Shown here one piece after another: positions 1-11,406 of a DNA stretch of 64,000 bases (position 1 is its first letter; every line of letters begins with the position of its first letter). The notes beneath the pieces were generated by a model. It was not told where the DNA came from and searched no databases. It worked only from the letters and a program-made list of their open reading frames with translations. The stretch is taken from assembly GCF_001411555.2 (NCBI RefSeq), contig NC_049901.1:27050372-27114371 (forward strand). Reading direction: 5' to 3'. This DNA is from Juglans regia. Its lineage: Eukaryota; Streptophyta; Magnoliopsida; Fagales; Juglandaceae. The translations under genes were made by a program, and so were the position numbers.

Positions 1-158
1 GTTCCTATTTCAAGCTCAAATTAGAAATCTAGGATTTCTCAAGAACCACTCAATCAGACTTCACAAGGGGGGTGTGAGAACAAAGTGACCAAACTTGGAG
101 AACTGCTGAAAATCAACTGTGAACAGATTGCCTTTGACAACTTGTAGTTTGAAGAACA

Positions 159-207
<49 letters not shown>

Positions 208-1067
208 TAGGGCTTATGTGATGTTAAAGGATGGCGGCCACTACTAGTCACCGGCAGCGATGGATCTCGTTTAGGGATGCTAGGGTTTCAAGGAGAGAGA
301 GAGAGGAGACTAAGAGTGAGAGTGACTCAAGAGAGAGGAAACTGACTTCGATTGGGTAATTAATCTCGAGTTCAAAACGATGTCGTTTTGAAACAAAAGA
401 ATCAGGAAAAAAAAAAACACCCGACTTCGGATAATTGGATAAATAACTGAATCTGTAATCGGGTTTGGGCGGGTAGAATTTCTACCAACCAGGGTCCAAT
501 CCAAGCAGATAACCACTCGGATTCATCTAGATTTTCGAGTTCCGGACCAGACCGAAAAAATCTGATTCGGATGCACACCCCTACATATATCCTTTCATTA
601 ATTAAAATATTTTATGGCTCAACATCTATAATTAAATCCCAGAACAAAAAAATACTTCAATAAAAGCTTACAAGTCTAATTTATGGATCTCTACTTACAT
701 AGCATTCTTACTGTTTGGATACACAAACTCATCATTACAATTTTTCCAAACTCACACATAAAATATAATAAACAATTCAATTTTTTTAAATCCTTAAATA
801 ATAATAATATTAAAAATTATATTATAACAATATTTTATTTAATTTTCAACAAAACATCTCATCTGAACTGTATAACCAAACGAAACATTTTATGTTATTC
901 CTTAGTTGCTTTGATTTCTATGTAGTTAGTATAAAAATAATAAGTTCACAATTTTAAATTGATAATCACTTCTATCATGGCCCAGGTTTCTTTGTAGGAG
1001 AAAATGAGTAAATAATTAGATTAATAATATTCTGATAATGTTTTCTTAATACTTATAATATCACTTT
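1..1067. other. Non-genic flank with MITE debris and a GA microsatellite
   Basis: No convincing gene is visible. A (GA)n microsatellite lies at about 164-203. A stretch rich in 'ggaccagaccgaaa' ends at 583 with TGCACACCCCTA, which resembles the right terminus of the hAT-like MITEs found further along (TAGGGGTGTAA reversed); its left end was not found. About 711-885 looks like a diverged Tourist-like MITE: it starts CTGTTTGGATAC, ends GTATAACCAAACG, and its inside is AT-rich. The rest shows nothing recognisable. Confidence 0.5.
164..203. repeat. (GA)n microsatellite
   Basis: An almost pure GA dinucleotide run of about 20 units sits in non-genic sequence. Confidence 0.9.
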
Positions 1068-4000
1068 TGTTGATATCGTGTTTCGCAAGCCTTGACAATT
1101 TCACTCGGTCAATGCTCGTATGATCACCTGCACAGTGACAAAAGGGGGACCTCGGGGTCTGTTGATGCTCTGATGCTTAAGTCAGTTTGGAGCTAAGGTT
1201 GAAGATGAAGTATATTGACAATGATTATGTTAGATTACTTGTGGCGCCCTCGACCCCCACGTGTTATTTTAGTGGTGTTCATGACACCGGGATGATGACC
1301 ACACGGATCACGCACCCCATCGACCAGTGCTCAGAGTGTGTACAATATGCAAAAAGTGTACAAAATAATATTCGCAACAGAGAAATAAAAAGTCTTTCTT
1401 TATTAAGTACCAGAATTTGTTAAAAAAAAAATTAACTTTACAAGAATTATACAGTCATCCGACAGATAAATTAAAGATATGAAATATCATAAGGAAAATA
1501 AATCCCAAAATGCTGAACAACAAATTAGCAACTTATACTTCTAGCGGAGTCGGCCCCTCAGGTTCAAACTCGGGTTCTGCGTCAGACTCTACGGCACCAT
1601 AAAACGGAACCGTAGGGTAAAACACCATAATGAGATTATGACATCTCAGCAAGTAATTAACCAAAATAACATCCAAGAGATATATAAAAATCAAGTGTCC
1701 CCATACGGACATAATCCACATAAAACAACAGCACATATTCTTTTTCCCAAAATACCCTTTTTAAACCACCCACGCCAAAATCCCATTTTGGTCCAATCAT
1801 ATCTATTATTTTATTAAGCATGCGCCACAGTCTCCCCCATGGACCGTCTGCACGACTTGACTCTTTTCGTCACATCACGGGTAACGTCCGTGCATGAGAC
1901 TTCGCAACGAGCAATGCCCAGTTCCGCGCTCAGCGCGTACATGGCCAAGCATCCTCTAACCTCGCCAGCCAAAGGTCACAGAATTGGTACGAGAGCGTTA
2001 CCGTCTCGTCCGTTCCCGTCATCGCCCTGCGATAACTCAGGGGACGTCACGTCAGTCTGTTACCCTCTCGAGTAACTAGAGGAGCTCCACCTAGATAATG
2101 CCCTATCTCGACTTAGGGTCGTGAAATACATGCACCCACGCAACAGTATCAATTTCCAACAGACAATGTGACATCACCGCACAATTTAATAAAATGATAA
2201 ATATTCAATTCACCATTTAATTGGAATACAAAATTAATTAACTCAAATAATTACAGAAGTACAGTTGTATATTTACACGCGTAACCCGTCCTCCAATCCA
2301 GCCCAAGGCCCAACATCAAATCCGACCATAAACACAATTCAACATTATAACGGCCCAAGGCCCAAATCCAATAGATTAATACAATCAACAGTTCAACAAA
2401 AACCACAGTTTACAAAAATACAATTACAACAATTTTATTAATAAAACTGGAAAATTACATACACACGATGAATGGAAAAATTCTGAAAGATTAAGCGGAA
2501 GGGCGTTTGCTCAAGGCGGCAACTCAACGGCAACAATGATTTCAATAGTGACTTTTCTAGAAGGTTCTATCAAAATAAAATCGATCTACAAACAAGTGTG
2601 AAAAACTCACCCACGACAAGCCTCAAAACTTCACCCAAACGGATTGAATTTCAACAACAAAACAGAACACAACTTCATCAAGCTCACGGGTTCTCAATAA
2701 AAAACACAGAACAATTTTAGAACCAGAATAGCACTCGGCAAAGCTACACAAGCTTACAGTTTCACTACCAAAAACACAAAACCAACAACAAGAATAGACG
2801 ATGCCTCAAATCACAGAAGGAAAAGATGAACTCGGTCCCGATTTATAGTAGAACCCGTGCCCATTTATAGACTAAAAATGGCAGTTTAGAGGAGCTGCGT
2901 GTCGCACGGTTTGAAGAGGAGAAACATGACATCACAAGCCGTGGCAGTGCTGGTTGCGAGAGCTTGACAACAGATGCAAGAAGACCTTGCCAAAGGACAC
3001 GGAGGCATCTGATGAAGCTTGAGGTGGACGAAGGTGGCCGCGTGGAAGGGTAGCTGGACAACAAGGCTTCGGAAAGCACTAGCCGAAAGACACCGAGACG
3101 AGGAGGAAAGGTGGAGGTGGCTCACGACTGGGATGCTTGACCATGCGCGTTCGGCAGCAGCTGTGTGGAGGATGGAGCTCGGTGGAAGAAGAAGAAATGA
3201 AGAAGAATCTAGATGAGATGAAGAAGAAAGGAGAAGAATGGGGCTGCTGGCACACTGCGCTACAGAGAAAGAGATCCATCAAAACGGCATCACTTGGGTT
3301 AGTGGAGGGGGGGGAGGGGCTGGGTCACACGGGCCGCACGGCTGGGCTGGGTTTTCGGGCTGGGCTTCGGGCTTCTCAAAACCGGCTGGGTCAAATTTTA
3401 AACACACACACACACCACACACGGCCCAAACACAACAATTAAAACAACAAAAATTATAAGCCCACTAAAATAAAACACTACAAAAAGAACATCAATAATA
3501 TAAATAAAAATAGCATAAAAATAAAAACCCAACAAACCAAAATAAATAATAAAATAACACACTTAAAAATAAAATACGAAGAGTATAAACAACATAATTA
3601 AAATAACACAAATAAAATAACACTATTTAAGCAATGAATTATAAACATAGAAATTATGGATCTCACACTACCCACCTGTGTGTTGTTGGTTGTATTATTT
3701 ATACTTGCCGACCTGGTTTCCACACTAGTGGAGCATTGTATAGCAGGAGATCATATATTTATGTTGTCCTCTAGCCGAGCTATCCCTTTGCCTTCAGTTC
3801 ACCGAGCTATAGTGCCACTGAGTGTTCGAGCCTTGGGCCGCATTGAATTCCGCATATATTCTACCTTGGGACATTTCCATCTCATTAATGCTGGGTATGA
3901 ATGCCGCAAGTTTTCTCATCTCTCATTAAATGCTATGCTCCTTCCCTCTTAAGCCTTGCCTAGGCTTAAGATGTAAGCAAGATTCGACCCAAGTTTTATA

Positions 4001-4300
4001 CCCGAGCCTTGACCTAGGTGCTAACGTTCAACTTAGGCCATATTATGCACCTAGGCCTTAATCTGGGTCTTGTGTCCAGCCCGATCCAGCTTAAAACCCA
4101 AGATCTGGGTTCTAACCTAGGCCCTACCTTGTGGGATGGAAATTAAAAGAAGAAGGTTTTTTTTTTTTGCTAATCCCTATGAAGATTTCTAACCTGGGTG
4201 AAAGGGTTTGCATGCACTTATCTGTCTTCCCTCATATCTGAGGGGATGCAAACCGATCTCTGCCATTAATGAATAATCATTCTTTGCCACTATTAACTGA
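1068..4300 (-). repeat. 3' LTR of the Tat-like gypsy, split by a nested solo LTR
   Basis: Segments 1068-1239 and 3668-about 3870 match 12479-12650 and 12651-about 12850 in order, so together they are one LTR copy interrupted by the 1240-3667 insertion. The inner boundary next to the internal region could not be placed exactly; a pyrimidine-rich tract at 4468-4502 may be the complement of the polypurine tract. On the minus strand a TATAAATAA-type box lies in the matching part of the right copy (about 12668-12680). Confidence 0.7.
1240..3667 (-). mobile_element. Nested solo LTR, about 2.4 kb, gypsy type
   Basis: The insertion is defined by comparing the two LTRs of the surrounding gypsy. The uninterrupted copy reads GATTACCCAT at about 12646, while here GATTACT is followed by TGTGGCGCCC..., and homology resumes after ...CTCACA at CTACCCACC. 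The ends are TG...CA. The flanking 5-mers TTACT and CTACC each differ by one transition from the expected TTACC, as a mutated 5-bp duplication would. No gag or pol is visible. The minus strand has two TATAAAT motifs near 2840-2880, which suit an LTR promoter. The GC-rich ORFs between 2843 and 3459 are not convincing genes. Confidence 0.65.
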
Positions 4301-4568
4301 AGTTGTCCCCTGGCGGGAACCTCAACGTTGCTCGGGATTGGTCTGTTTCATGCACACGTGTGGTGGTTAAGCGTCGTTCTGTTTCTCTGTGGTGGACGTA
4401 TCCCTTCGTACTTCGTGCCTTCATTTTAGACACCTAACTGTTCCATTGCATTTGTTTTTATTCATTTCTTCCCCTCATTTCCTCTTCTATTTTCTTCTTG
4501 TCATTTTTGTTTCACCCTCCTTCATTTTTCTGAAAAAAAATACTCTAAACTTTCCGTATACTTTCACC

Positions 4569-7500
4569 ATGAGCAAACGAGGTGAGAACGATCCCCGCTT
4601 TAGATATTTTGCCAGGAAGGGTTGGACGTCGGCCATGACTAGTAATGAACTTCGTACATTCTGCAGAGAGTACTCTATCCCTCCAAAAATAGTTCTTGAA
4701 ATCCCTAGTCCTCGCATTTTGACGGTGGACGAGGATGGACTGGCGACAAAGGTGGCCCTTTATCCCCACATGTTTTCCAGCGGATTGCGCTTGCCATTTT
4801 ACCGTCCGGTGCGTGATATTCTAGATTTATTGCAACTAGCCCCAACGCAACTCAACCCCAATGCCTGGCGTTTCATTATGGCCAGTTGTGTGGCCTTTCG
4901 AATCGTTTTGGGTGATTTAGAAGACTATCCCGATCTTACTACTCGTGAGTTTCCATCTGTGTACCGCATCAATCAACAACTTGGAAATGTTTGTAGTTTC
5001 CAATCCCAATCTGTCGAAAAATGTTTCACTACTCTGGATAGGCGTTATTCCTCCATAAAAGATTGGCACCAGCGATTACTTTTTGTAAGAGGCCCTGACT
5101 GGGAGTTCCCAGAAAAAGATCGTGAATATGAGGAGTTTCCTGTCCGATCTGTCTGGGGTAAGGTTTTGACTACAAAATCTCTCTCCATTAAGTTATCGGA
5201 GAGAGAAGAGTTTAGGGTTGCTTCCGTAATGTCCTGGGCAACGGCTAATCCAACCCTTACTGAGTCGGATTAGTTGTTGAGCATTGAGAACATTCGTCGT
5301 TACATTGTTCTTGCCCACTGTGCAAATGTGCTAGGTTAAGACTTCTTAAAAGTTCCCCTTTCTCCTCCGAGGGAGAAGCACTGCACAGCTTCTTTGCCTG
5401 AAGACAATAGCTCAAAGAGGTCTCGCACAGATGAAGGTGCTTTTGTGCCCATTCAACCTACGTCTTCTCGAGCTGCTCCTTTGAAACCCTCGCATCCCCT
5501 TCCGCCGAGTGTTCCCCGTAAAGAGAAGAGGGACTCCCACCGAGCGGCTCCAAAGTCTAGCTCTTACCGTGTTGCTAAAGAGAGCAGTGCCCATCAAGCT
5601 GCTAAAGAGAGCAATTCCCACCGAACTACTAAGGAGAGCAGCTCTCGTCGAGCTGCTGAAGAAAGCAGTTCGCATCGAGATGCTAAAGAGAGCAGTTCTC
5701 ACCGAGCTGCTCTAGCTGGTAATCTCCTGAGAGGTAATTTCTTGAGATTTCTAAGATCCTTCCTCATTTTTATTGCGTTCATTTAAACCAAAGATAACAG
5801 AGTTTTGCCCTCTTTTTTAGGTCTTGCTAATAGAGATGAGGCTGACATTGCCATTGCTTTTCTCTTTTCTTCGATGTTTGACCAACCGGCGTCTCGGGGT
5901 TCTGGTCCAACGATGGGAGATTTCTCCTCCTTTGAGGAGGTTCTCGGTCAAGAGGAGGTTCCATCGCACAGGTTGCCAACTCCATTCGACGAAAGACTCG
6001 TCGAGGTTGAAGCTTCCTTTGGGGAGTGTTTGACTAACTCCCTCATTTTGCCTGTGGAGTCCTCAGGTCTGACTCCCCTTAGTTTACCTTCGGTCCCTAT
6101 TTCAACAGTTTTCACCACTCCTCCATTACTGCCCGTGGGAATGGACATGGAGGTTACCCCTATTGGGGACAATGAGGCAACTCCTCTTGAGACTGTGGAA
6201 CCACGTTCTGAGGAGCTTGCGGAATTGCTTGAGACTGGGGAACCGTGTTCCAAGGAGACTATGGAACCGATTCCTTCTGAAGTTTCGGTCTCTTCCTCAG
6301 TGTTGGAATTGCCTTTTGAGTCGGTCCCCCCAATAATCCCAGAAGTTACCCCTTCTCTTCCAATATTTCAGGTATTTGCTTCTTGCATCTTCACTTGAAC
6401 CCCCTTTTTACACTTGTTTGCATGACTCCGCGCCGTGAGGAGTCCATACATTGTATCTTACACTGAGCTGCTTTATTCATTACAGGAATGCTCAATTCCT
6501 CAAGTCGAGACCACTCCTCCGTTCCATGAAGACGTTGTTATGGTGGAGGACGGTCCCTCATTTGCTTCCCCTTCATCTGGGAACGGTTCTCCCCCTTTAG
6601 AGCCACTTAGGGCAGAGTTTGGTTCGGGCTGAGGAATGACCAAGCTCTTCGTCCGTGCCCTTCCAAGCTCCCTAAGTCGAAGTTCCTCTTCGACGTGATG
6701 AGGAATCCAGCCTGCCTTCCATACCTATTGAGGTTATTCTGCTGTTACCTATTGAGGTTATTCTGCCGTTGGTACGCGTAGAACCTTCTTCTTCTTCGTA
6801 GGAGCTCGGGCCAGGTTTTAAGAAGGCACTGGCAGAATCTTTTGAAGCCGAGGCTTGGAAGTTCAGGCCCATGTTCGCTAATGTAAGTGTTTGTTCTCTG
6901 TATGCTGATTTTCACTTTTTGCCCTTCTGCCCCCTAATTTTACCTTTTGCTTTCCTCTCAAGCTACAAACCAACCTGCTGATATGGTTTCTAAAGAGCGG
7001 GAGGCTCTTGAAGAGGACTTTAGAGTTTAGAAGGCTTTGAACCCCCTTATGCACTAGCAAGGGATGAAAATGGGCGAAGATCTCCACAACTTGACCGTGG
7101 AAAATAATTCTTTGAGGGAGGAGAACGAGTCCCATCGTCAGAAAAACCATGCCCAACGAAAGAAAATTGAGGAGAAAGTACGGATTATGAAGGCTTTGTA
7201 TCATAAGCTTGAGAAAATGGCTTTGGAAATCAAGCTCAAGGATAAGGAGATTCAGTCGAGGGACCTGGAGATTGAAGAAAGCAATACAGAGATTGCTTCT
7301 AAGGTCCAATCATTGGGGTCTGCCCAGAAGGAGATTGAAGATCTCCAAGTGCACTCCGAGCTCCTTCTGGCTGAAAGGGATAGCGCCCAAACCGAAGTGC
7401 AGAGGTTGGAGTGTGATTTAGAGCATCTCTAAGAAGAGCTGAAGCAGAGCAAGGAAGTCATAGAGACATTGGTGAAGGAAAAGAGGAGCACTATTGAAGT

Positions 7501-7814
7501 TCATTGCCGAATGTTCCACAAATATCTGTGGATCACCAAACAAGGAGACAAAATAAGAGCTTCAGCTCGGGTCAGGGTTTCCCTTTTGGAGTCTTCTTTA
7601 GAATAGGCTCGGCTTCATGCAGACCTTCTTGATTCCCAACTCAGAAAAGCTCCTGCCCTGCATGATAAATCCTGGATTAATGGGTGCAGGGAAGGTCTTG
7701 AGCATCTCTGAGAGGTGCAGGGAAGGACTTGTTCCGAATAAGTCCGCTTATGAAGAAATGTTGACCTGGGGTGTAGATGACATGCCTCTGGCCTTCCGTG
7801 ATGCTCATTCTTAG
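4569..7814 (+). pseudogene. Antisense ORF of the gypsy element (putative gypsy-type transposon domain plus coiled coil), multi-exon, broken
   Basis: A plus-strand, intron-containing gene lying antisense inside the minus-strand gypsy, between pol and the 3' LTR. The start ATG at 4569 has good context (CACCATGAG) after a pyrimidine-rich leader. Exon 1 (4569 to 5718 or 5733) encodes a region resembling the Pfam 'putative gypsy type transposon' family, then Ser/His/Arg/Ala repeats of the type KESSSHRAA. Exon 2 is 5821-6371 (acidic, Pro/Glu-rich) and exon 3 is 6486-6882, with GT/AG borders; phases agree for the first two junctions. After 6963 comes a long heptad-rich coiled coil (about 7064-7600), and a likely C-terminus at 7812-7814. 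Breaks: in-frame TAG 5271, TAA 5337, TGA 6630, TAA 7430, TAG 7601, and frameshifts near 6650-6800 and 7700. Such additional ORFs are known in Tat-lineage elements; their function is unknown. Confidence 0.7.
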
Positions 7815-8089
7815 CCTTCAGCTTTTTCTTTTTGTTTTTCCATTTCCAGTCCTGCAATCAGTCTTTGATGTAATTTTGATAATCCACGCAAAATAATGTA
7901 CCTATAATTTGTTTGAATTTGGCTGATTTGAAGCCTTTGATGTTTCTTCTTTTTCTGCCTACTGCAGTTGGTTGTTCTCCATTGTTGAACCCATGTTCAA
8001 GCGTAGTCTATTTTTTGTTTGAGGGAAATCTGAGCCAGCCTCTTTCTTGTTATGGGGATCTTTGCTAAGTTTCGTTGCTAAATATTTAT

Positions 8090-8200
8090 AGCGCAGCACC
8101 ACTTGCTGCATGTTTACTGCGTAGCTTCACTTTGCTACACTTTTACCGTGCGACACCACTTTGATGCGTGTTTACCGCACGGCACCACTTTGCACGTGGG
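8090..8200. repeat. ~36-bp degenerate tandem repeat
   Basis: About three units of the pattern 'tttaccg(c/t)g(c/t)g.caccacttt' follow each other: TTTACTGCGTAGCTTCACTTT, TTTTACCGTGCGACACCACT, TTTACCGCACGGCACCACTT. Confidence 0.65.
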
Positions 8201-8329
8201 TGTCTCGATCTAATTGTTGATTCCACGTTGATCCTAAGACTACATTTATTAACATCCTTTCAATTCCTGTTTGCTTTAGATGCCGTTTAATTCCTTCAGT
8301 GCAGTTATGCCTACTGTCAATTCCTCATT

Positions 8330-8640
8330 AATCTGGCATTTAATTCTATTATTAACTTCTCCATGAACTCTGTGTGGCACGTTGGTTGTATTTTCTGCAT
8401 CTAACCCTATCATTAACTTCTCCATGAACTTCATGTGGCACGCTGGTTGCAGTTTCTACATTTAACCCTGTCATTAACTTTTCCATGAACTTTGTGTTGC
8501 AATTTGGTTGCAGTTTCTGCATTTAACCCTGTCATTAAATTCTCCATGAACTTCGTGTGGCACGTTGACTGTAGTTTTAGCATTTAACCCTGTCATTAAC
8601 TTCTCTACAAACTCCGTGTAATACGTCGGTTTGAAGTTTC
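8330..8640. repeat. 61-bp tandem repeat, about five copies
   Basis: The anchor CCATGAAC occurs at 8361, 8422, 8483 and 8544, with a degenerate version at 8605, exactly 61 bp apart each time. Each unit carries 'aaccctgtcattaacttct' and 'tgtggcacgttggttg'. It lies in the 3' non-coding region of the gypsy element. Confidence 0.85.
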
Positions 8641-8775
8641 CGCCTTTTCCAAATCTCAAGGGTCTACTATTTCTCATGAGAGACACATGGACATTCTGGG
8701 AGGTCTTGGAGACATGTGGTCGCCCAAGGAGGTCTCAGGAGTTACGGTGCCCTGGGATGCCAAATGTCGCTCTCG

Positions 8776-8800
8776 CTTATAAAAGGGGCTTTTCCATTTT
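8776..8800 (+). promoter_or_regulatory. Plus-strand TATA-like box
   Basis: GCTTATAAAAGGGGC is a near-ideal plant TATA box on the plus strand, followed about 30 bp on by a pyrimidine-rich leader-like stretch. It faces the same way as the antisense ORF but lies downstream of it. It may be a displaced or second promoter of the same kind, or an LTR promoter fragment. No intact ORF follows. Confidence 0.35.
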
Positions 8801-9339
8801 CTTGGGGAATTCATCTCATTCCATTCTTCACCCATTCTTTCTAAGCTTTGGTGACCTCCAAATTCCCATGCCTTTCCTATTTCATACTTTTCACCATAAA
8901 GGGCGACGCCTTCTTCTATGGTGTTCAGGCTGTCGATGGTTATGGCGGTTTAAATATCAAAGAAGAAATAAGCTACCCATACTTCTTGTCCTTGCCTTTT
9001 TGCTTATGAAACCTCACTTATTCTTGCCCCCTTGTTTACGAAGGTCAACTCCCGTAGCTGTTGTACAGGAACCCACTGCCTACGAGTCATGTATAAAGCA
9101 TGGATAGGACAGTGGCATGGCGGTGAAGACCAAGGAGGACAAGAACAGACAGTTCATGGTGGCAATCAAATCTTTGGAGTTGATTTCTCTTGTTGCTCAA
9201 CCATCCGTCTGTCCTCCATGATGTCCACCCCCGTCAACCCCAAACCCAATTAGCTCTCCTGAGAACATTGGGTGGGGTGCCATTGGACTCCCCTCTTCCT
9301 GAGAAGGAAGATACAACAATGCTGAGCGTCCTACTTGGT

Positions 9340-9732
9340 GCTATGTGGGGATCGTTCGGGGTGGAGGCCTATCCACAATTGCTTTGACTTTTTCTAGGTT
9401 GGCCTCGATTCCTCATTCGGATACCATAAATCCCAAGAACTTCCCTGACGCAACTCCAAAAACACACTTCTATGGGTTGAGCTTCATTTTATACTTTCTA
9501 AGTACCGCGAAAGCTTCCCGGAGATAATCAATATGTTGTTCCGATTTCTTACTCTTAACCAAGAGGTCATCCACATAAACTTCCATGTTTCTCTGGATCT
9601 GGTTTTTGAACATTCGGTTGACCATTCGTTGGTATGTTGCCCTCGCATTTTTGAGACCGAATGACATTGCTCGGTAGCAGTAGAGGCCTCGATTGTGATA
9701 AATGCCCTTTTTTCTTCATCATCAAGGCTCAT
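9340..9732 (-). pseudogene. Gypsy reverse transcriptase fragment
   Basis: On the minus strand the conserved gypsy RT block is readable: a FGLKNARATYQR segment, then the catalytic YVDDLLVKS motif, then a thumb-like segment with KFLGF (about 9400). The polymerase YVDD active-site motif is intact, but the N-terminal palm is frame-shifted and everything after the thumb (RNase H, integrase) is missing. It is the most 3' surviving part of pol. Confidence 0.85.
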
Positions 9733-10147
9733 CTTGATCTGATTGTAACCAGAGTTTGCGTCTTTAAAGCTAAGTAGTGCCCGACCGTAGAGTCCACTAT
9801 CAAGTCTATCCTTAGGAGGGGAAACTATATTTAGGACAGGCTTTATTCAAATCGGTGAAGTCTACACACATTCTTCACTTTTCACTTGCCTCTTTGACCA
9901 AAATGACGTTGGAAAGCCATTTGGGATAATGAACTTACTGAAAGAACCACGCGGCCAAGAGGCGATCCACTTCCTCAGCGATGGCCGCATACTACTTCGC
10001 GCTGAAGCTGCGACGCTTTTGTTTGACCTTTTCTGCCTCAGGGTTCACACTAGGGCGGTGCTTGATTACCGACACATTGATGCCAAGCATTTCTTCGTGA
10101 CTCTAAGTGAACACATCTCGGTGTTCAATGAGTAGCTACTTCATAGA

Positions 10148-10849
10148 CTAGCTTAGTTCGATAGGCATCTTAGATCCCATTCGGATAGCCCATTCTAGTT
10201 TTTCAAGATCCATTGGTACAAAAACCACCAGTTCCTTGGGTTCTGCCTGCCTCAGTGCCTCTTCGTCTCTTACTTCTCTATCCAATTCTGTTAGCGTCGG
10301 AGGTGGCGGAAGGATTGCTTCCCCATGGTCCTCCTCAAGAGCCTGTATAGCTATTGCTTTAGACTTCATTTCTCGAGTGTAGCAGTCTCTTGCAGTCTGT
10401 TGTTCACCACGCATTTCACCCACTACCGATGGGGTCCGGAACTTTACCTTTAGAAGATACATGGAGGTTACAACCTTCATTTGATTCAAGGTCGGACGTC
10501 CAAAAATTACGTTGTATGAGGATGGGGCTTTCACCATTAGGAAGTCTGCCATAAGAGATTCTGTTTTGGGAGTCGTTCCAGCTAGCACGGACAGGGTGAT
10601 TGCCCCGATCGACTAGATTGTGTCCCGTGTGAAGCCTTTGAGGGGCGTAGGTGCAGGTCGCAACCAATTGTGGGCGATCCCCATTTTAGTGAATGCCTCC
10701 CAGAAAAGGACGTCAGCAAAGCTGTCGTTGTCAATCAACACTCTCCTGGTCCGATAGTTAGCAATTTGTGCTGTTACTACCAGAGCGTTATCGTGAGGGC
10801 GTGATAAAATTTCTCCATCTTTTTCATGAAAGGTTATAATGTACTCCAT
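10148..10849 (-). pseudogene. Gypsy protease and protease-RT linker remnant
   Basis: A minus-strand coding remnant in two frames. The segment near 10740-10770 reads RRVLIDNDSFADVLFW, matching the aspartic protease region of Tat-like gypsy elements, in which a (V/I)DNGSSADIL-type motif is usual; here the Gly is replaced. The following stretch contains NVIFGRPTLN and AVTSMYLLKVKFRTP-like residues typical of the protease-RT linker. A frameshift joins the pieces at about 10590-10610. Confidence 0.75.
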
Positions 10850-10982
10850 GGTCTGATTCTTGTGGTGAAGAGATGGTTTGTACGTAGAGAATACCTATTC
10901 GAATCTGGCTCTCCTTGCATGGACCTTCTGTGTCGAGGAGGTCGCTCCCCCTCCAGCATATCCTCCTGCTATGGTGCTAATT

Positions 10983-11350
10983 TCACCTATTAAAAGGTTC
11001 CTCTTTTCTTGAGTCCTTTCGATGCGGAATCTCCTTGCGCGGATTCGTTGCCTTTCTCCCGTTAGGGTTTCTATTTCTCCTGATGGGACTTTGGCTTATC
11101 CTGGTATCACTTGTCCTAGTAGAGCCTTGATCTCTACGACTCGGGCTATGATCCCTGTGAGGTGAACTCCGGCTTCTCCGAATGGGGCTCCGGTTCTGAT
11201 CTCTCCAAGAATAAGGTCGGTAGCCGCGTTGTGGTCCATCCCTCTTGTTTTCATATCGATCAGCGTGAGCCCTTGGTCTCCCATCTTTCTCTTCCACGTG
11301 TAGTAATCTTCAGTTTTATGTCCGCCACTCTTGTGAAACGAATAGTACAT
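10983..11350 (-). pseudogene. Gag C-terminal basic region with degenerate zinc knuckle
   Basis: The minus strand encodes YYSFHKSGGHKTEDY, matching the CxFHxxxGHxTEDC-type nucleic-acid-binding motif of Tat-like gag, but the Cys residues are changed to Tyr. A highly basic Arg/Ser-rich tail follows in another frame (SRRDQGSTRTS type). It lies between the gag capsid part and the protease, as expected. Confidence 0.65.
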
Positions 11351-11406
11351 GGGTCATGACGGACCTCGCCTTTGCTCTTCTAGCTGCTCTACCTCAACTT
11401 CCACCG

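Larger units (their letters stand above)
7815..9339. other. Gypsy 3' non-coding region with two tandem arrays
   Basis: This stretch separates the antisense ORF from the truncated RT. It contains a short ~36-bp array (about 8090-8200), a 61-bp array (8330-8640) and a plus-strand TATA-like promoter at 8777. The remainder shows no gene I can support. Hypervariable, tandem-repeat-rich 3' regions are a known property of Tat-lineage gypsy elements. Confidence 0.55.

Noticed and set aside
2843..3459. Clustered ORFs on both strands
   Set aside because: They lie in the nested solo LTR just past its TATA-like boxes; composition-driven, with no family signature.
8330..8640. CRISPR-like regular spacing
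   Set aside because: Units are tandem with diverged continuous sequence, not identical repeats with unique spacers, and the genome is plant.
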